Assembly: GCF_024206475.1 (NCBI RefSeq)
Contig: NZ_JAMBPR010000012.1
Location: 62,001 to 126,000, forward strand
Direction of reading: 5' to 3'
Source of the DNA: Paraburkholderia sp. CNPSo 3274
Lineage (GTDB): Bacteria > Pseudomonadota > Gammaproteobacteria > Burkholderiales > Burkholderiaceae
DNA length: 64,000 nt
Shown here: positions 1 through 10,257 of the stretch, one piece after another
Layout of the letters: every line of letters starts with the position of its first letter
How positions within the stretch are numbered: the first letter of the stretch is position 1
Made by a program: the position numbers and the translations under genes
Notes under the pieces: generated by a model
The model's database searches: none
What the model was told of the DNA's origin: nothing
What the model saw: only the letters and a program-made list of their open reading frames with translations

Positions 1-185
1 GCCGCGCGTTCGTACTCGTGCCGCTCGTCGAGATCGATCCCGAACTCGTGATTCCGGGCCAGGGGCCCACCAGCGCATTCCTCACCGCCGTGGCCGACCA
101 GCGCATCGAGAAGGTCAAGCCGCTGTGCCAGTGCATGGGCGCGGCGAGCGCGCCTGACACGCCGCCCTCCGGCAACTGCCGATGA
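1..185 (+). CDS. folK: HPPK, C-terminal part (truncated by window edge)
   Basis: The frame open from base 3 gives about 60 residues beginning RAFVLVPLVEIDPELVIPG, which matches the C-terminal end of 6-hydroxymethyl-7,8-dihydropterin pyrophosphokinase, the folate enzyme that pyrophosphorylates the pterin before dihydropteroate synthase. The N-terminal two thirds lie outside the window. The TGA stop (183-185) overlaps the ATG of the next gene in an ATGA junction, so translation is probably coupled. The Cys-containing tail after the conserved part is not diagnostic. The folK call rests on this short stretch plus the folK-kinase-panB gene order typical of Burkholderiaceae. Confidence 0.8.
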   Translation, partial: RAFVLVPLVEIDPELVIPGQGPTSAFLTAVADQRIEKVKPLCQCMGAASAPDTPPSGNCR

Positions 186-874
186 GCACGACACCCCTGC
201 CCGTCGTCAGCGCGCGCGCCGCGCGGCCAGCCGCGCTTCAGTACATCGTGATCGAAGGGCCGATCGGCGCGGGCAAGACCACGCTCGCGACGCGTCTCGC
301 CGAACGCTGGTCGATGCACACGCTGTTCGAATCGAACGCAGACAATCCGTTTCTGGAGCGCGTGTATCGCGACACCGCGCCCTCGTCGCACGCGCTCGCG
401 GCGCAGCTGCATATCGCCTTGCAGCGCGAGCAGCTTTCGCGCGACGTGGCCGCGCGCCGCGCAACTGGCGTGCCGCTCGTGACGAATTTCCTTGCCGAAC
501 GCAACGATCTGTTCGCGCGCCTCACACTCGCTGAAGACGAACTGCCGCTGTACCGTGCGCTCGCCTCGCGTCTCACGTCATCCGCGCCCGCGCCCGACCT
601 CGTCGTCTATTTGCAGGCAAGCCCCGAGGCGCTCTACGCGCGCATCCAGAAGCGGGCGGTACCGCGCGAGCTGTCTATCTCGAGCGCATTCCTGCGTGCG
701 CTCTGCGACAGCTACAACGATTTTTTCTATCATTACGATCATGCGCCGGTGCTCACCGTCGGCGTGGAGCATCTGAATCTGCTCGATTCCGATGCGGACC
801 TGGCGCTCGTCACCGAACGTATCGAGACGATGCGCGGCCGCAAGGAATCCTTCGTCAAGGGCACGTCGCTATAA
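182..874 (+). CDS. deoxynucleoside kinase (dNK/dGK family)
   Basis: The 230-aa protein has a P-loop, GPIGAGKTT, at residues 26-34, preceded by a short variable N-terminus. The pattern resembles bacterial deoxyadenosine/deoxyguanosine kinases, which phosphorylate salvaged deoxynucleosides with ATP in the cytosol. The start is the ATG inside the folK stop (ATGA). It sits between folK and panB, an arrangement common in Burkholderia, and is presumably co-transcribed with them. The exact nucleoside preference cannot be read from the sequence. Confidence 0.85.
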   Translation: MSTTPLPVVSARAARPAALQYIVIEGPIGAGKTTLATRLAERWSMHTLFESNADNPFLERVYRDTAPSSHALAAQLHIALQREQLSRDVAARRATGVPLVTNFLAERNDLFARLTLAEDELPLYRALASRLTSSAPAPDLVVYLQASPEALYARIQKRAVPRELSISSAFLRALCDSYNDFFYHYDHAPVLTVGVEHLNLLDSDADLALVTERIETMRGRKESFVKGTSL

Positions 875-941
875 CCGTTTCATCGGCGCGATCAAGCGGC
901 GCAGCCCCTCTTCGTTTTTCCCCTTCCCAACGGATTTCCCC

Positions 942-1757
942 ATGACTTACCTGCAGGAAACGAGCCGCAGCGCGGTCACCGTGCCCAAACTCCAGGCCAT
1001 GCGCGACGCCGGCGAGCGCATCGCGATGCTGACGTGCTATGACGCGAGCTTCTCGGCGCTGTGCGACCGCGCGGGCGTCGATACGGTGCTGATCGGCGAC
1101 TCGCTCGGCAACGTGCTCCAGGGGCACACCACGACGCTGCCCGTCACCATCGACGACATCGCGTATCACACGGCGTGCGTGGCGCGCGCGCAAACCAGGG
1201 CGCTGATCATCGCCGACTTGCCGTTCGGCACCTTCGGCACGGCCGAGGACGCGTTTGCGAACTCCGTGAAGCTCATGCGCGCCGGCGCGCAGATGGTGAA
1301 GATCGAGGGCGGCGAATGGCTCGCGCCCACGGTGAAGATGCTGGTGGAGCGCGCCGTGCCCGTGTGCGCGCACATCGGCCTCACGCCGCAGTCGGTGCAT
1401 GCGTTCGGCGGCTTCAAGGTGCAGGGCAAAAGCGATGCGGCGGCGACGCAGATGATTCGCGATGCGCTCGCGCTGCAGGAGGCGGGCGCGCAGCTCGTGG
1501 TGATCGAGGCCGTGCCTGCGGCGCTCGGCGCGGAAGTCACGAAGCAGTTGCGCATTCCGACCATCGGCATTGGCGCGGGCGTGGACTGTTCAGGTCAGGT
1601 GCTCGTGCTGCACGACATGCTCGGCATTTTCCCCGGCAAGCGGCCGCGCTTCGTAAAGGATTTCATGGCCGGGCAGCCCGATATCGAATCGGCCGTGCGC
1701 GCGTATGTGCAGGCCGTGAAGGAAGGCGCGTTCCCGGGGCCCGAGCACGTGTTCTGA
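942..1757 (+). CDS. panB: ketopantoate hydroxymethyltransferase
   Basis: This 271-aa protein would transfer a hydroxymethyl group from methylene-tetrahydrofolate to alpha-ketoisovalerate, the first committed step to pantothenate and CoA. The N-terminal half shows the family signature LTCYDASF, then [14 protein letters not shown] with a metal-binding Asp, and later MVKIEGGEW and [18 protein letters not shown]. The ATG at 942 was chosen because the conserved region starts about 25 residues after it; the reading frame is open further upstream, but that part overlaps the kinase gene and looks non-native. The length is usual for PanB. A hairpin with T-runs follows 25 bp after the stop. Confidence 0.95.
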   Translation: MTYLQETSRSAVTVPKLQAMRDAGERIAMLTCYDASFSALCDRAGVDTVLIGDSLGNVLQGHTTTLPVTIDDIAYHTACVARAQTRALIIADLPFGTFGTAEDAFANSVKLMRAGAQMVKIEGGEWLAPTVKMLVERAVPVCAHIGLTPQSVHAFGGFKVQGKSDAAATQMIRDALALQEAGAQLVVIEAVPAALGAEVTKQLRIPTIGIGAGVDCSGQVLVLHDMLGIFPGKRPRFVKDFMAGQPDIESAVRAYVQAVKEGAFPGPEHVF

Positions 1758-1782
1758 TCCGGCGATTTTGCTTCGCAGAATG

Positions 1783-1817
1783 AAAAAAGCGCGCTCCGTT
1801 TGGAGCGCGCTTTGTTT
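1783..1817. terminator. bidirectional intrinsic terminator between panB and pabBC
   Basis: A 9-bp perfect stem (GCGCGCTCC, 1789-1797, with GGAGCGCGC, 1802-1810) has a 4-nt loop. It is flanked by six A on the left and a T-rich stretch on the right, so it can work on both strands, ending panB from the left and pabBC from the right. Confidence 0.8.
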
Positions 1818-1838
1818 ATCTGGTGCGCTACGGCCGCT

Positions 1839-3722
1839 TCATCGAATCAAGCGTGCCGGCACCGCGCCGCGCAGCGCGTTCGACAGCATCAGGGCTTCGG
1901 CGTTGAGCACGTCGTCGCGCGTGAGCACGCGCTCGTGTGCACCGAACGCTTCGTCGTCGAGCAGCACGCCGCGCATCACGCCCGGCAGCACGCCCGAGGC
2001 AAGCGGCGGCGTGAACCACTTGCCGTCGAGCTTCACGAACACGTTCGAGCGTCCGCCTTCGGTCAGCTCGCCGCGCTCGTTGAAGAACAGCATGTCGAAG
2101 CCGCCCTGCGCTTCGGCCTCGCGCCATGCGCGATCGAATTCGGCGCGGCGCGTGGTCTTGCGCAGCAACAGCGCGTCGGCGGATTCGACCGGCGCAAAGC
2201 CGTGATCCGGCGCGAGCAGCACGCCCACGGTGTCGTGCGCGAGCGCAGCGAGCGGCGCGCTGGTGAGCGTCGCCGCTCCGCGCTTGCCGAGCGCGACTCG
2301 CACACGGTGTGGCGCGTTATCGTCTGCAAACGTGGCGCAGATTTCGTCGATGCGCGTTCGCAACGCTTCAACGTCGCACGGGAAACCGAGCCACGCCGCG
2401 CTCGCCGCGAGCCGCGCGAGGTGACGCTCTGCGTGGCGCACGCCGCCAGCACGCGTCGCGTACATCGTTTCGAAGCATTCGATGCCCGGGTCGGCATCGG
2501 TCAGAAAGCGGGCTTTCAAGCGGCACTCCTCGTATTCATCGGCGGCCACGCTGTCGAGCACGATGCCCGCGCCTACGCCCATTTCGCCGCGCCGCGTGGC
2601 TCCCGCGCCCCCGGAGGGCGCATCGAGCGTCAACGTGCGGATCACGACTGAGAGGCAGAAGTCGCCGCAAGTCTCGCCCGCCGACGGCGCTTCGATCCAG
2701 CCTATCGTGCCCGTGTAAAGCCCGCGCGGCGCATGCTCGAGCGCTTCGATCAGCTCCATCGTCCGGTGCTTGGGCGCACCCGTGATCGAGCCGCACGGAA
2801 AGAGCGCGCGCATGGCGGCGGCGAACGTCGTGCCTTCGCGCAGCGTCGCTTCGACGGTCGAGGTCATCTGCCAGACGGAACGGTAAGGCTCGACGCTGAA
2901 GAGCGCCGGTACGCGCACCGAGCCGGTCTGCGCGACGCGCGAGAGGTCGTTGCGCAGCAAGTCGACGATCATCACGTTTTCGGCGCGGTTCTTCGGATCG
3001 TTGGCGAGAAAATGCGCGGCGGCGGCGTCTTGCTCCGCTTCGGCGAAACGCGCGGCCGTGCCCTTCATGGGTTTCGCGCGCAACGTTTTGCCGTGCTTCT
3101 CCACGAACAGCTCCGGCGAGCACGAGAGCACCCAGCGGTCGCCCGGCAACGCGATCAGCGCGCCGTAACGCACGCGCTGACGCTCGCGCAAGCGCCTGTA
3201 GAGCGCGAGAGGCGAACCGTACGCCTCGAAGCCGAGCCGGTAGGTGTAGTTGATCTGATACGAGTCGCCCGCGCGCAGGGCAGCTTGCACGGCGGCAATG
3301 TCCCGCTCGAAGCGCGCGCGATCGACACCGATCGTCACGCCCGCCACGCCTGCTGGCGCAGGCGCTTCACCGCCCTCCTGCGCCGCGAGCCACGCATCGG
3401 TTTCCTCGCGCGAGAGCTTTTCGCAGCGTTCGAACAATAAAAAACGCAGCGCGGCTTGGCCGTGCTGCGTTTCGATGAATGAGGTCGTGTCGCGCTTTGC
3501 GAATTCGAGCGTGCGCCCGAACTCGTAGTCGCCAGTCACGAGGGCGTGAAGTCCGTTGCCCAGTTCGGCGTTCACTTGCGCGCACACCGCGTCGAGATCC
3601 GCCGCGCGCTCGCATGCAAGCTCGCGCGCGAACTCCGTGTAGAGGCGGCTCGAGCGGCTCGACGCCGTCGAGTCGCCGTCGTCGAGCAGCGCGAACACCG
3701 CGCCGCCTGGATTGACTGCCAT
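1839..3722 (-). CDS. pabBC: aminodeoxychorismate synthase component I fused to aminodeoxychorismate lyase (PabB-PabC)
   Basis: The 627-aa protein joins two steps of p-aminobenzoate synthesis for folate. Residues about 130-408 are a chorismate-binding domain with PMKGT (218-222, Lys220 as the expected nucleophile) and PCGSITGAPK (309-318). Residues about 411-627 are a class IV PLP aminotransferase fold with LRKTTRR (PLP lysine candidate) and the LTEGGRSNVF motif. It starts at the ATG at 3722, 54 bp after dnaJ on the same strand, so it may be read through from the chaperone operon. No PabA amidotransferase is in the window, so it must be encoded elsewhere. The fusion is known in proteobacteria. 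Confidence 0.93.
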   Translation of the reverse strand: MAVNPGGAVFALLDDGDSTASSRSSRLYTEFARELACERAADLDAVCAQVNAELGNGLHALVTGDYEFGRTLEFAKRDTTSFIETQHGQAALRFLLFERCEKLSREETDAWLAAQEGGEAPAPAGVAGVTIGVDRARFERDIAAVQAALRAGDSYQINYTYRLGFEAYGSPLALYRRLRERQRVRYGALIALPGDRWVLSCSPELFVEKHGKTLRAKPMKGTAARFAEAEQDAAAAHFLANDPKNRAENVMIVDLLRNDLSRVAQTGSVRVPALFSVEPYRSVWQMTSTVEATLREGTTFAAAMRALFPCGSITGAPKHRTMELIEALEHAPRGLYTGTIGWIEAPSAGETCGDFCLSVVIRTLTLDAPSGGAGATRRGEMGVGAGIVLDSVAADEYEECRLKARFLTDADPGIECFETMYATRAGGVRHAERHLARLAASAAWLGFPCDVEALRTRIDEICATFADDNAPHRVRVALGKRGAATLTSAPLAALAHDTVGVLLAPDHGFAPVESADALLLRKTTRRAEFDRAWREAEAQGGFDMLFFNERGELTEGGRSNVFVKLDGKWFTPPLASGVLPGVMRGVLLDDEAFGAHERVLTRDDVLNAEALMLSNALRGAVPARLIR

Positions 3723-3776
3723 TGCGCTAACTACCTGCTATTTACCTGCTACTGCACGGCGACGGCGGAAAGCGCG

Positions 3777-4913
3777 TCAGTCGAAGAAGCTCTTCACGCG
3801 GTCGAACCAGCTCTTGCTTTGCGGGCTGTGCCGCGACCCGCCTTCCACGAGCGACTTCTCGAACTGCTGCAGCATCTCGCGCTGGTGATCGGTGAGCTTG
3901 ACCGGCGTTTCCACCTGGACATGCACATACAGATCGCCGGCGATGCTCGAACGCAGGCCCTTGATGCCCTTGCCGCGCAGACGGAACGTCTTGCCCGACT
4001 GCGTGCCTTCAGGCACCGTGAAGCTCGCGCGGCCCGCCAGCGTCGGCACTTCGATCTCGCCGCCCAGCGCCGCCGTGGTGAACGGAATCGGCATCTGGCA
4101 GTGCAGATCGTCGCCGTCGCGCTCGAACACCGCGTGCTGCTTGATGTGGATCTCGACGTACAGATCGCCCGACGGCCCGCCGTTGATGCCCGGCTCGCCG
4201 TTGCCGGCCGAGCGGATGCGCATGCCGTCGTCGATGCCCGCCGGAATCTTCACTTCGAGCGTCTTGGTTTCCTTAACCTTCCCCGCGCCGTGGCAGTTCG
4301 TGCACGGCTCGGGAATGTAGGAACCCGTGCCGTGGCACTTCGGGCAGGTCTGCTGGATGCTGAAGAAGCCTTGCGACATGCGCACCGAACCCGAACCATG
4401 GCAGGTCGGGCAGGTTTCGGGCTTCGTGCCGGGCTTCGCGCCCGAGCCGTGACAGACTTCACAGCCGCTCCAGCCCGGCACGCGGATTTGCGTCTCGTAG
4501 CCGTGCGCCGCCTGCTCCAGCGAGATTTCCATGCTGTAGCGCAAGTCCGCGCCGCGATACACCTGCGGGCCGCTGCGCTGGCCACCGCGGCCGCCGCCCG
4601 CGGCCTGGCCGAAGATATCGCCGAAGATGTCGCCGAAAGCGTCCGCGAAACCGCCGAAACCCTGCGCGCCGGCACCACCCATGTTCGGATCGACACCGGC
4701 GTGGCCGTACTGGTCGTAAGCCGCGCGCTTTTGCGAGTCCGACAGCATTTCGTAGGCCTCTTTGGCCTCCTTGAAATGCTCTTCCGCATCCTTGTTGTCC
4801 GGATTGCGGTCGGGGTGATACTTCATCGCGAGCTTGCGATACGCCTTCTTGATTTCGTCGTCGCTCGCGTTCTTCGCGACGCCCAGAACCTCGTAGTAAT
4901 CCCGTTTCGCCAT
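3777..4913 (-). CDS. dnaJ: chaperone protein DnaJ
   Basis: The 378-aa type I Hsp40 co-chaperone stimulates DnaK ATPase and delivers unfolded clients. The J-domain is at residues 1-70 with HPD at 33-35. A Gly/Phe-rich linker follows. Four zinc-finger CxxCxGxG repeats ([32 protein letters not shown]) follow, then the C-terminal substrate-binding domains. All expected elements are present and the length is normal. It lies 282 bp after dnaK on the same strand. No obvious terminator was seen between them. Confidence 0.98.
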   Translation of the reverse strand: MAKRDYYEVLGVAKNASDDEIKKAYRKLAMKYHPDRNPDNKDAEEHFKEAKEAYEMLSDSQKRAAYDQYGHAGVDPNMGGAGAQGFGGFADAFGDIFGDIFGQAAGGGRGGQRSGPQVYRGADLRYSMEISLEQAAHGYETQIRVPGWSGCEVCHGSGAKPGTKPETCPTCHGSGSVRMSQGFFSIQQTCPKCHGTGSYIPEPCTNCHGAGKVKETKTLEVKIPAGIDDGMRIRSAGNGEPGINGGPSGDLYVEIHIKQHAVFERDGDDLHCQMPIPFTTAALGGEIEVPTLAGRASFTVPEGTQSGKTFRLRGKGIKGLRSSIAGDLYVHVQVETPVKLTDHQREMLQQFEKSLVEGGSRHSPQSKSWFDRVKSFFD

Positions 4914-5195
4914 ATCGGTTCAACGCCGGCCTCGCGCTTCACGGCGCGCGCCGGCTCCTCTTGAATGCTGGATCTCGTGACCCGTTTGCCGTTCCTTTGA
5001 ACATCCGCACGAGCGCTTCTCACGCCGCGGCGGCCCCTGAAAGAGAACGGCCTCCATAAAACAAATGTGCCCGGAGAGCCAGATGGCTCGCCAGGCGCTG
5101 CAATGCTGACACGCATCGTAACCGATGCGGCCGCTTTCGTAGCGCCACGACCGTTCGCTGATCAGGCAAAACGGTCATGACGGCCACGAACCGAC

Positions 5196-7157
5196 TCAGT
5201 CCTTCTTGACTTCCTTGAACTCGGCGTCGACCACGTCGTCGGCGTTGTTCTGCGCGCCTTGCTCGGCAGCACCGGCACCACCTGCCGCACCCGCACCGGC
5301 TGCACCCGCCGCGCCTGCCTGCTGCGCCTGCATGTCGGCGTACATCTTTTCGCCGAGCTTCTGCGACGCGGTCGAAAGCGTCTCGACCTTCGCCTCGATC
5401 GTCGCCTTGTCGGCCGACGAGCTCTTCAGCGTTTCTTCGAGGTCCTTCAGTGCGGCCTCGATCGCTTCCTTCTCGCTGGCTTCGATCTTGTCGCCGTACT
5501 CGGCCACGGCCTTCTTCGTGCTGTGAACCAGCGCATCGCCCTGGTTGCGCGCATCGGCAATCTCGCGCAGACGGTGATCTTCTTCCGCGTTCGCTTCTGC
5601 GTCCTTCACCATCTTTTCGATTTCGGCTTCGGACAGACCCGAGTTCGCCTTGATCGTGATGCGGTTTTCCTTGCCGGTCGCCTTGTCCTTCGCACCGACG
5701 TGCAGAATACCGTTCGCGTCGATGTCGAAGCTCACTTCGATCTGCGGCACGCCGCGCGGTGCGGGCGGAATGCCTTCAAGATTGAACTCGCCCAGCAGCT
5801 TGTTGCCCGCCGCCATTTCGCGCTCGCCCTGGAACACCTTGATCGTCACGGCCGACTGGCTGTCGTCCGCCGTCGAGTAGACCTGTGCGTGCTTGGTCGG
5901 GATCGTGGTGTTCTTGTTGATCATCTTCGTCATCACGCCGCCGAGCGTCTCGATACCGAGCGAGAGCGGGGTCACGTCGAGGAGCAGCACGTCCTTGCGG
6001 TCGCCCGACAGAACCTGGCCCTGGATCGCGGCGCCAACGGCCACGGCTTCGTCCGGGTTCACGTCACGGCGCGGGTCCTTGCCGAAGAACTCCTTCACCT
6101 TTTCCTGCACCTTCGGCATACGCGTCTGGCCGCCGACGAGAATCACGTCGTCGATGTCGCCGACCTTCACGCCTGCGTCCTTGATCGCCACGCGGCACGG
6201 CTCAATGGTGCGCTCGATCAGGTCTTCGACCAGCGCTTCCAGCTTGGCGCGCGTGATCTTCAGGTTCAAGTGCTTCGGACCCGATGCGTCCGCCGTGATG
6301 TACGGCAGGTTGATTTCGGTCTGCTGGCCCGACGACAGCTCAATCTTGGCCTTTTCAGCCGCTTCCTTCAGGCGTTGCAGCGCGAGCACGTCCTTCGAAA
6401 GGTCGACGCCCTGCTCTTTCTTGAACTCGCCGATGATGTAATCGATGATGCGCTGGTCGAAGTCTTCGCCGCCGAGGAACGTGTCGCCGTTGGTCGAGAG
6501 CACTTCGAACTGCATTTCGCCGTCGACATCGGCGATTTCGATGATCGAGATGTCGAACGTGCCGCCGCCCAGGTCGAACACGGCAATCTTGCGGTCACCC
6601 TTTTCGGCCTTGTCCAGACCGAACGCGAGTGCGGCTGCCGTCGGCTCGTTGATGATGCGCTTGACTTCCAGACCGGCGATACGGCCGGCGTCCTTCGTTG
6701 CCTGACGCTGGCTGTCGTTGAAATACGCGGGAACCGTGATCACGGCTTCGGTGACCGGCTCGCCAAGGTAATCTTCAGCGGTCTTCTTCATCTTGCGCAG
6801 CACTTCAGCCGAGACCTGCGACGGCGCGAGCTTCGAGCCATGCGCTTCGACCCAGGCGTCGCCGTTGTCGTGCTTGACGATCTTGTAGGGCATCAAGCCG
6901 ATGTCCTTCTGCACTTCCTTCTCTTCGAAGCGGCGGCCGATCAGGCGCTTGACTGCGTACAGCGTGTTGCGCGGGTTGGTGACCGACTGGCGCTTGGCCG
7001 GTGCGCCGACCAGGACTTCGTTGTCGTCCATGTAGGCGATGATGGACGGCGTCGTACGGGCGCCTTCCGAGTTCTCGATCACCTTGACCTGATTGCCTTC
7101 CATCAGCGCCACGCACGAATTGGTGGTGCCGAGGTCAATACCAATGATTTTGCCCAT
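5196..7157 (-). CDS. dnaK: chaperone protein DnaK (Hsp70)
   Basis: The 653-aa Hsp70 contains the nucleotide-binding domain signatures GIDLGTTNS near the N-terminus and DLGGGTFD around residue 200, then a substrate-binding domain. The tail is Gly/Ala-rich and ends in [14 protein letters not shown], the usual DnaK end. The start is the ATG at 7157 giving [12 protein letters not shown]; the longer open frame upstream adds residues not seen in the family. It works with GrpE (upstream) and DnaJ (downstream). A sigma-32-like promoter sits at 7285-7312. Confidence 0.98.
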   Translation of the reverse strand: MGKIIGIDLGTTNSCVALMEGNQVKVIENSEGARTTPSIIAYMDDNEVLVGAPAKRQSVTNPRNTLYAVKRLIGRRFEEKEVQKDIGLMPYKIVKHDNGDAWVEAHGSKLAPSQVSAEVLRKMKKTAEDYLGEPVTEAVITVPAYFNDSQRQATKDAGRIAGLEVKRIINEPTAAALAFGLDKAEKGDRKIAVFDLGGGTFDISIIEIADVDGEMQFEVLSTNGDTFLGGEDFDQRIIDYIIGEFKKEQGVDLSKDVLALQRLKEAAEKAKIELSSGQQTEINLPYITADASGPKHLNLKITRAKLEALVEDLIERTIEPCRVAIKDAGVKVGDIDDVILVGGQTRMPKVQEKVKEFFGKDPRRDVNPDEAVAVGAAIQGQVLSGDRKDVLLLDVTPLSLGIETLGGVMTKMINKNTTIPTKHAQVYSTADDSQSAVTIKVFQGEREMAAGNKLLGEFNLEGIPPAPRGVPQIEVSFDIDANGILHVGAKDKATGKENRITIKANSGLSEAEIEKMVKDAEANAEEDHRLREIADARNQGDALVHSTKKAVAEYGDKIEASEKEAIEAALKDLEETLKSSSADKATIEAKVETLSTASQKLGEKMYADMQAQQAGAAGAAGAGAAGGAGAAEQGAQNNADDVVDAEFKEVKKD

Positions 7158-7284
7158 TTTTGTCAAATCTCCAGATTTTGGTCGCTGTGCGGACGCCGCT
7201 TTCGCGCTGCGCAGGTAACTGCCTGCTCGAGCCGCGTTTCCCTTGTGCGCGGCTGGCGTCCACTTCAATACGGAACTGCTGCCC

Positions 7285-7312
7285 AAATAAGTGCCGTTAC
7301 GGCGATTTCAAG
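7285..7312 (-). promoter_or_regulatory. candidate sigma-32 promoter of dnaK
   Basis: Read on the minus strand, CTTGAA (7312-7307) is followed after 14 nt by ACTTATTT (7292-7285). The -35 element is a perfect match to the heat-shock consensus and the -10 element matches only partly (consensus CCCCATNT). It lies about 130 bp upstream of the dnaK ATG, in the 239-bp grpE-dnaK gap. Confidence 0.5.
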
Positions 7313-7396
7313 GGGTTGGGGCTATGCGTTCCATCATTTTTTTCAATCGCGGGGCCTTTTGGGTCCCTTCAGGCCCTCGCGCTGCTTACATTTTTC

Positions 7397-7999
7397 TTAC
7401 TTCGGTGCCGAAACAGTCACGAGCGCCGGACGCAGCACGCGGTCGGCAATCACATAGCCCTTTTGCAGCACGCTGACCACCGTGTTCGCTTCCTGCTCGG
7501 ACGGCACCATCGAGATGGCCTGGTGACGGTGCGGGTCAAACTTCTCGCCAACGGGGTTGATGGCGAGGACCTTGCCCTTCTCGAGCGCGCCGGTCAGTTG
7601 CCTGAGCGTGAGCTCGACGCCTTCGTTGACCTTGGCGAGATCGTCCGAGTTATGGCTGAGCGCGGCTTCGAGGCTGTCCATCACCGGCAGCAGATGCTCG
7701 GCGAAGTTTTCGATTGCGAACTTGTGCGCCTTGGCGACGTCTTCCTGCGCGCGGCGGCGCACGTTCTCCGTCTCGGCCTTGGCGCGGACGAAGGCGTCCT
7801 GCAATTCGGCGACCTTCGCTCGGGCTTCGTTAAGCTGCGCTTCGGCCAGTGCGGCCTCGGCAAGCGCCGCAGCATTCTGGTCCACGCCGCCTTTGGCTGC
7901 CTGCTCGACCGCGTCAGCCGTTTGGGGCTGGGCTGCTTGCGACGCCTCGTCCGCGGGCGTGGGGTTCTGGCTCGTCGGGTTCTCTTGCGTGTTTTCCAT
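7397..7999 (-). CDS. grpE: nucleotide exchange factor GrpE
   Basis: The 200-aa protein exchanges ADP for ATP on DnaK. It has an acidic, Gln/Ala-rich N-terminal extension, a long helical part (residues about 50-110, [16 protein letters not shown] and following) and a C-terminal beta domain with the family signature [12 protein letters not shown] and HQAISM. The start at 7999 (MENTQENPT) was preferred over an in-frame start at 8224 because the extra 75 residues include the promoter region and look non-coding. It is the first gene of the grpE-dnaK-dnaJ block. Confidence 0.96.
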   Translation of the reverse strand: MENTQENPTSQNPTPADEASQAAQPQTADAVEQAAKGGVDQNAAALAEAALAEAQLNEARAKVAELQDAFVRAKAETENVRRRAQEDVAKAHKFAIENFAEHLLPVMDSLEAALSHNSDDLAKVNEGVELTLRQLTGALEKGKVLAINPVGEKFDPHRHQAISMVPSEQEANTVVSVLQKGYVIADRVLRPALVTVSAPK

Positions 8000-8121
8000 G
8001 TCGCTGAACGTCGTTGAATAGTGAAAAAGGGAACATAGCTTCGGGCGCCATTGCGCGGCCCTCTCTGCTACGCCGACGACCGTTGCGCCGGTGCGACAGA
8101 GGCTTGGTACATTGCGACAGC

Positions 8122-8149
8122 ACATGGGTGCCGGATCGCTTGTTTCAAG
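8122..8149 (-). promoter_or_regulatory. sigma-32 (heat-shock) promoter of grpE
   Basis: On the minus strand CTTGAA (8149-8144) is followed after 14 nt by ACCCATGT (8129-8122). This matches the sigma-32 consensus CTTGAA-N13-15-CCCCATNT at all six -35 positions and all but one -10 position. It lies 123 bp upstream of the grpE start. The rest of the 8000-8416 gap shows no other clear element. Confidence 0.75.
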
Positions 8150-8416
8150 GGTCTCTCGCGGCTTTTTTATGCAGAGATCAAAGCCGCGAAACCGCCCGTT
8201 ACAACCATTACTGCAGCGCCGCAAAAATGAAATTGAGTAAGGGACATCCCTGACCTACACTCAGAAACAGGTGCTGCTCATGACGCGTTTACCCTGAGCC
8301 CGGCACCGCACCGAATGGGCCCGCAGTCAGCACATTTTTTAGCGGCAGTGCTGCACATAAAAACGCTGACCGGGCCTCGAAACTGGCCGTTTTGCCGCGA
8401 TCCCAAGGGGAGTACC

Positions 8417-8578
8417 GTGAAACTGACCTTTGCCATATCGGTGGTCGCGCTGGTACTCATCGCCGGAACTACGACCATCTGCATGTCGGGCGCCGTGAAC
8501 GAAAACACGACGGAATACGGGGGCGTGCACGCTACGATGGAAGCGCTCTTCAGTCCTCACGCGAAAGTTTGTCGATAG
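8417..8578 (+). CDS. small putative exported/membrane protein of unknown function
   Basis: A GTG at 8417 is preceded by AAGGGGAG at a good distance and opens a 53-residue frame. It has a basic start (MK), a hydrophobic stretch of about 18 residues (TFAISVVALVLIAGTTTI) and a short polar tail with two Cys. This looks like a signal peptide or single membrane anchor, but there is no canonical lipobox. It is convergent with hslR and overlaps its 3' end by 29 bp. I do not recognise a family. The ribosome-binding site and hydrophobic core are the only support, and a spurious ORF remains possible. Confidence 0.45.
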   Translation: MKLTFAISVVALVLIAGTTTICMSGAVNENTTEYGGVHATMEALFSPHAKVCR

Positions 8579-8957
8579 TGCGGCGGTCGCGCTTGGTCGG
8601 CCTGCCCTGTAATACGGCAGCCGGTTCGCGAAAGAGCCGGCGCCGGTCCTGCTCCGCGGCGCGCTTCTCTCGTCCGGCCTGGGTTTCCGCATAGAGCGTC
8701 TGCGCGATGCTGGCGGGACCGCGCACCTCGCAAATCCCCAGCACTTGCACTTCCCACACCACGTGATCGATCTCGATTTCGACGAGGTCGCCCACGCGCA
8801 CATCCTTCGACGCCTTCACGGCGTCGCCGCCGATACGCACATGCCCTTTGCCCACGGCGTCCGAGGCGAGCGAACGCGTCTTGAAGAAGCGCGCCGCCCA
8901 TAACCATTTGTCGATGCGCAGCCGCGCGCCAGGTTCAGTCGAAATCTTGTAGTTCAT
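8550..8957 (-). CDS. hslR: heat-shock protein 15, S4-domain RNA-binding protein
   Basis: The 135-aa protein begins with an S4 RNA-binding domain (RIDKWLWAARFFKTRSLASDAV, roughly residues 13-70, here quoted in part: RIDKWLWAARFFKTR) and ends in a basic tail (KRAAEQDRRR, PTKRDRR). Hsp15 family members bind free 50S subunits carrying a nascent peptidyl-tRNA and help recycle stalled ribosomes after heat shock. It lies between hemH and grpE on the same strand, in the heat-shock neighbourhood. Confidence 0.93.
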   Translation of the reverse strand: MNYKISTEPGARLRIDKWLWAARFFKTRSLASDAVGKGHVRIGGDAVKASKDVRVGDLVEIEIDHVVWEVQVLGICEVRGPASIAQTLYAETQAGREKRAAEQDRRRLFREPAAVLQGRPTKRDRRTIDKLSRED

Positions 8958-8993
8958 CAGAAGCTTCCCGGATGCGCCGCTCAGTTCGCTTGG

Positions 8994-10061
8994 TCAAGCC
9001 ACTGCGCCAGCCGGCGCCGCGGCTTGCACGGGCCAGCCCTGCAGGTGCTGCGCAACGATCTCGCCTAGCGCCGCGATCCACGCCGGCGAGGCATTCAGGC
9101 ACGCAATGCGGTGAAACTCCTTGCCGCCGCCGTGCAGGAACTCGTCGCGCACTTCCATGCCGATTTCCTCGATGGTTTCAAGGCAATCTGCCGTGAAACC
9201 GGGGCAGAACACGTCCGCACGGCGCACGCCGCCCGCGCCCAGTTCGCGCAGCGTGGGCGCCGTGTAAGGTTGGAGCCACTGCGCCCGCCCAAAGCGCGAC
9301 TGGAACGTCACCCGGCATTCGACCGGCGTGAGCTCCAGCGCGTGCATGAGGAGCGTGGCCGTCTGCTGGCACTGGTCGTGGTACGGGTCGCCCAGATCGA
9401 GCGTACGGCTCGGCACGCCGTGAAAACTCAGCACGAGCCGGTCGCCCGCCGCGAAATTGGGTTTACCGTGCGCATGCCAGTACTGGTGCACCTGCGCCGC
9501 AAGCGCCGCGATATACGCCGGATGGTCGTGATAGCCACGCACCGTACGGATTTCCGGCTGGTTGCGCATGCGGCGCAGCGCGGCGAAGGCCGCGTCGAAC
9601 GCCGTCGCCGTGGTCGACGCCGAGTACTGCGGGTACATCGGCATGAGCAGAATGCGTTCCGCGCCCGCCAGCTTGAGCTGGTTCAGCATCGCCGGGATGT
9701 CGGGCGTGCCGTAGCGCATCGCGTAATCGACGAGGACCGTGTAGTCGTTGATCTGCAGCAGATGGCGCAGGCCGTCGGTCTGCTTCTGCGTGTGCCCGCG
9801 CAGCGGCGAACCCTCGGGCGTCCAGACCGCCACGTACTTCTTCGACGACGAACGGCCGCGAAACGGCAGGATCAGCGCGCGCAGGATGACCTGCCAGATC
9901 GGCGCCGGAATCTCGACCACGCGCGGATCGGAGAGAAACTGCGCGAGATAGCGGCGCACGGCGCGCGGCGTGGGCGCGTCCGGCGTGCCCAGGTTGATGA
10001 GCAGCACGGCGACGCGATGCGCCGCGGCGGACTGCGAAGGCCGCTCCAGGTCGAAACGCAT
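8994..10061 (-). CDS. hemH: ferrochelatase
   Basis: The 355-aa enzyme inserts ferrous iron into protoporphyrin IX, the last step of heme synthesis. It shows [13 protein letters not shown] near the N-terminus, the catalytic-His region LSFHGVPSR, and [16 protein letters not shown] near the C-terminus with the conserved Glu. The length is normal for a proteobacterial HemH. It sits 196 bp after hrcA and 36 bp before hslR, so hemH-hslR probably form one transcript. Confidence 0.96.
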   Translation of the reverse strand: MRFDLERPSQSAAAHRVAVLLINLGTPDAPTPRAVRRYLAQFLSDPRVVEIPAPIWQVILRALILPFRGRSSSKKYVAVWTPEGSPLRGHTQKQTDGLRHLLQINDYTVLVDYAMRYGTPDIPAMLNQLKLAGAERILLMPMYPQYSASTTATAFDAAFAALRRMRNQPEIRTVRGYHDHPAYIAALAAQVHQYWHAHGKPNFAAGDRLVLSFHGVPSRTLDLGDPYHDQCQQTATLLMHALELTPVECRVTFQSRFGRAQWLQPYTAPTLRELGAGGVRRADVFCPGFTADCLETIEEIGMEVRDEFLHGGGKEFHRIACLNASPAWIAALGEIVAQHLQGWPVQAAAPAGAVA

Positions 10062-10257
10062 AGGCGATCAGTGGCGCCGCGCGAATGCGCAGCAACGGTT
10101 GCATGAAGCAAACATTATAGCGGGCGGTCCGGACGGGCCAAACCGGACCCGCGCCGGAGCGGCTCGTCGCGCGTTGGCCATTCGGCCGATGGCGCGTGGC
10201 ACGCCTTTCGGGGATGGTCTTCGGAAAGGCGGCCGTGCCCGGCGCCCGGCGCAGCGC

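Noticed and set aside
7330..7396. Terminator between grpE and dnaK
   Set aside because: A GC stem with a long loop exists, but on the minus strand it is followed by A rather than T residues, so it would not stop grpE transcription.
5259..7457. Plus-strand open frame of 732 codons opposite dnaK
   Set aside because: Antisense shadow of a highly conserved gene, without a ribosome-binding site or recognisable motif.
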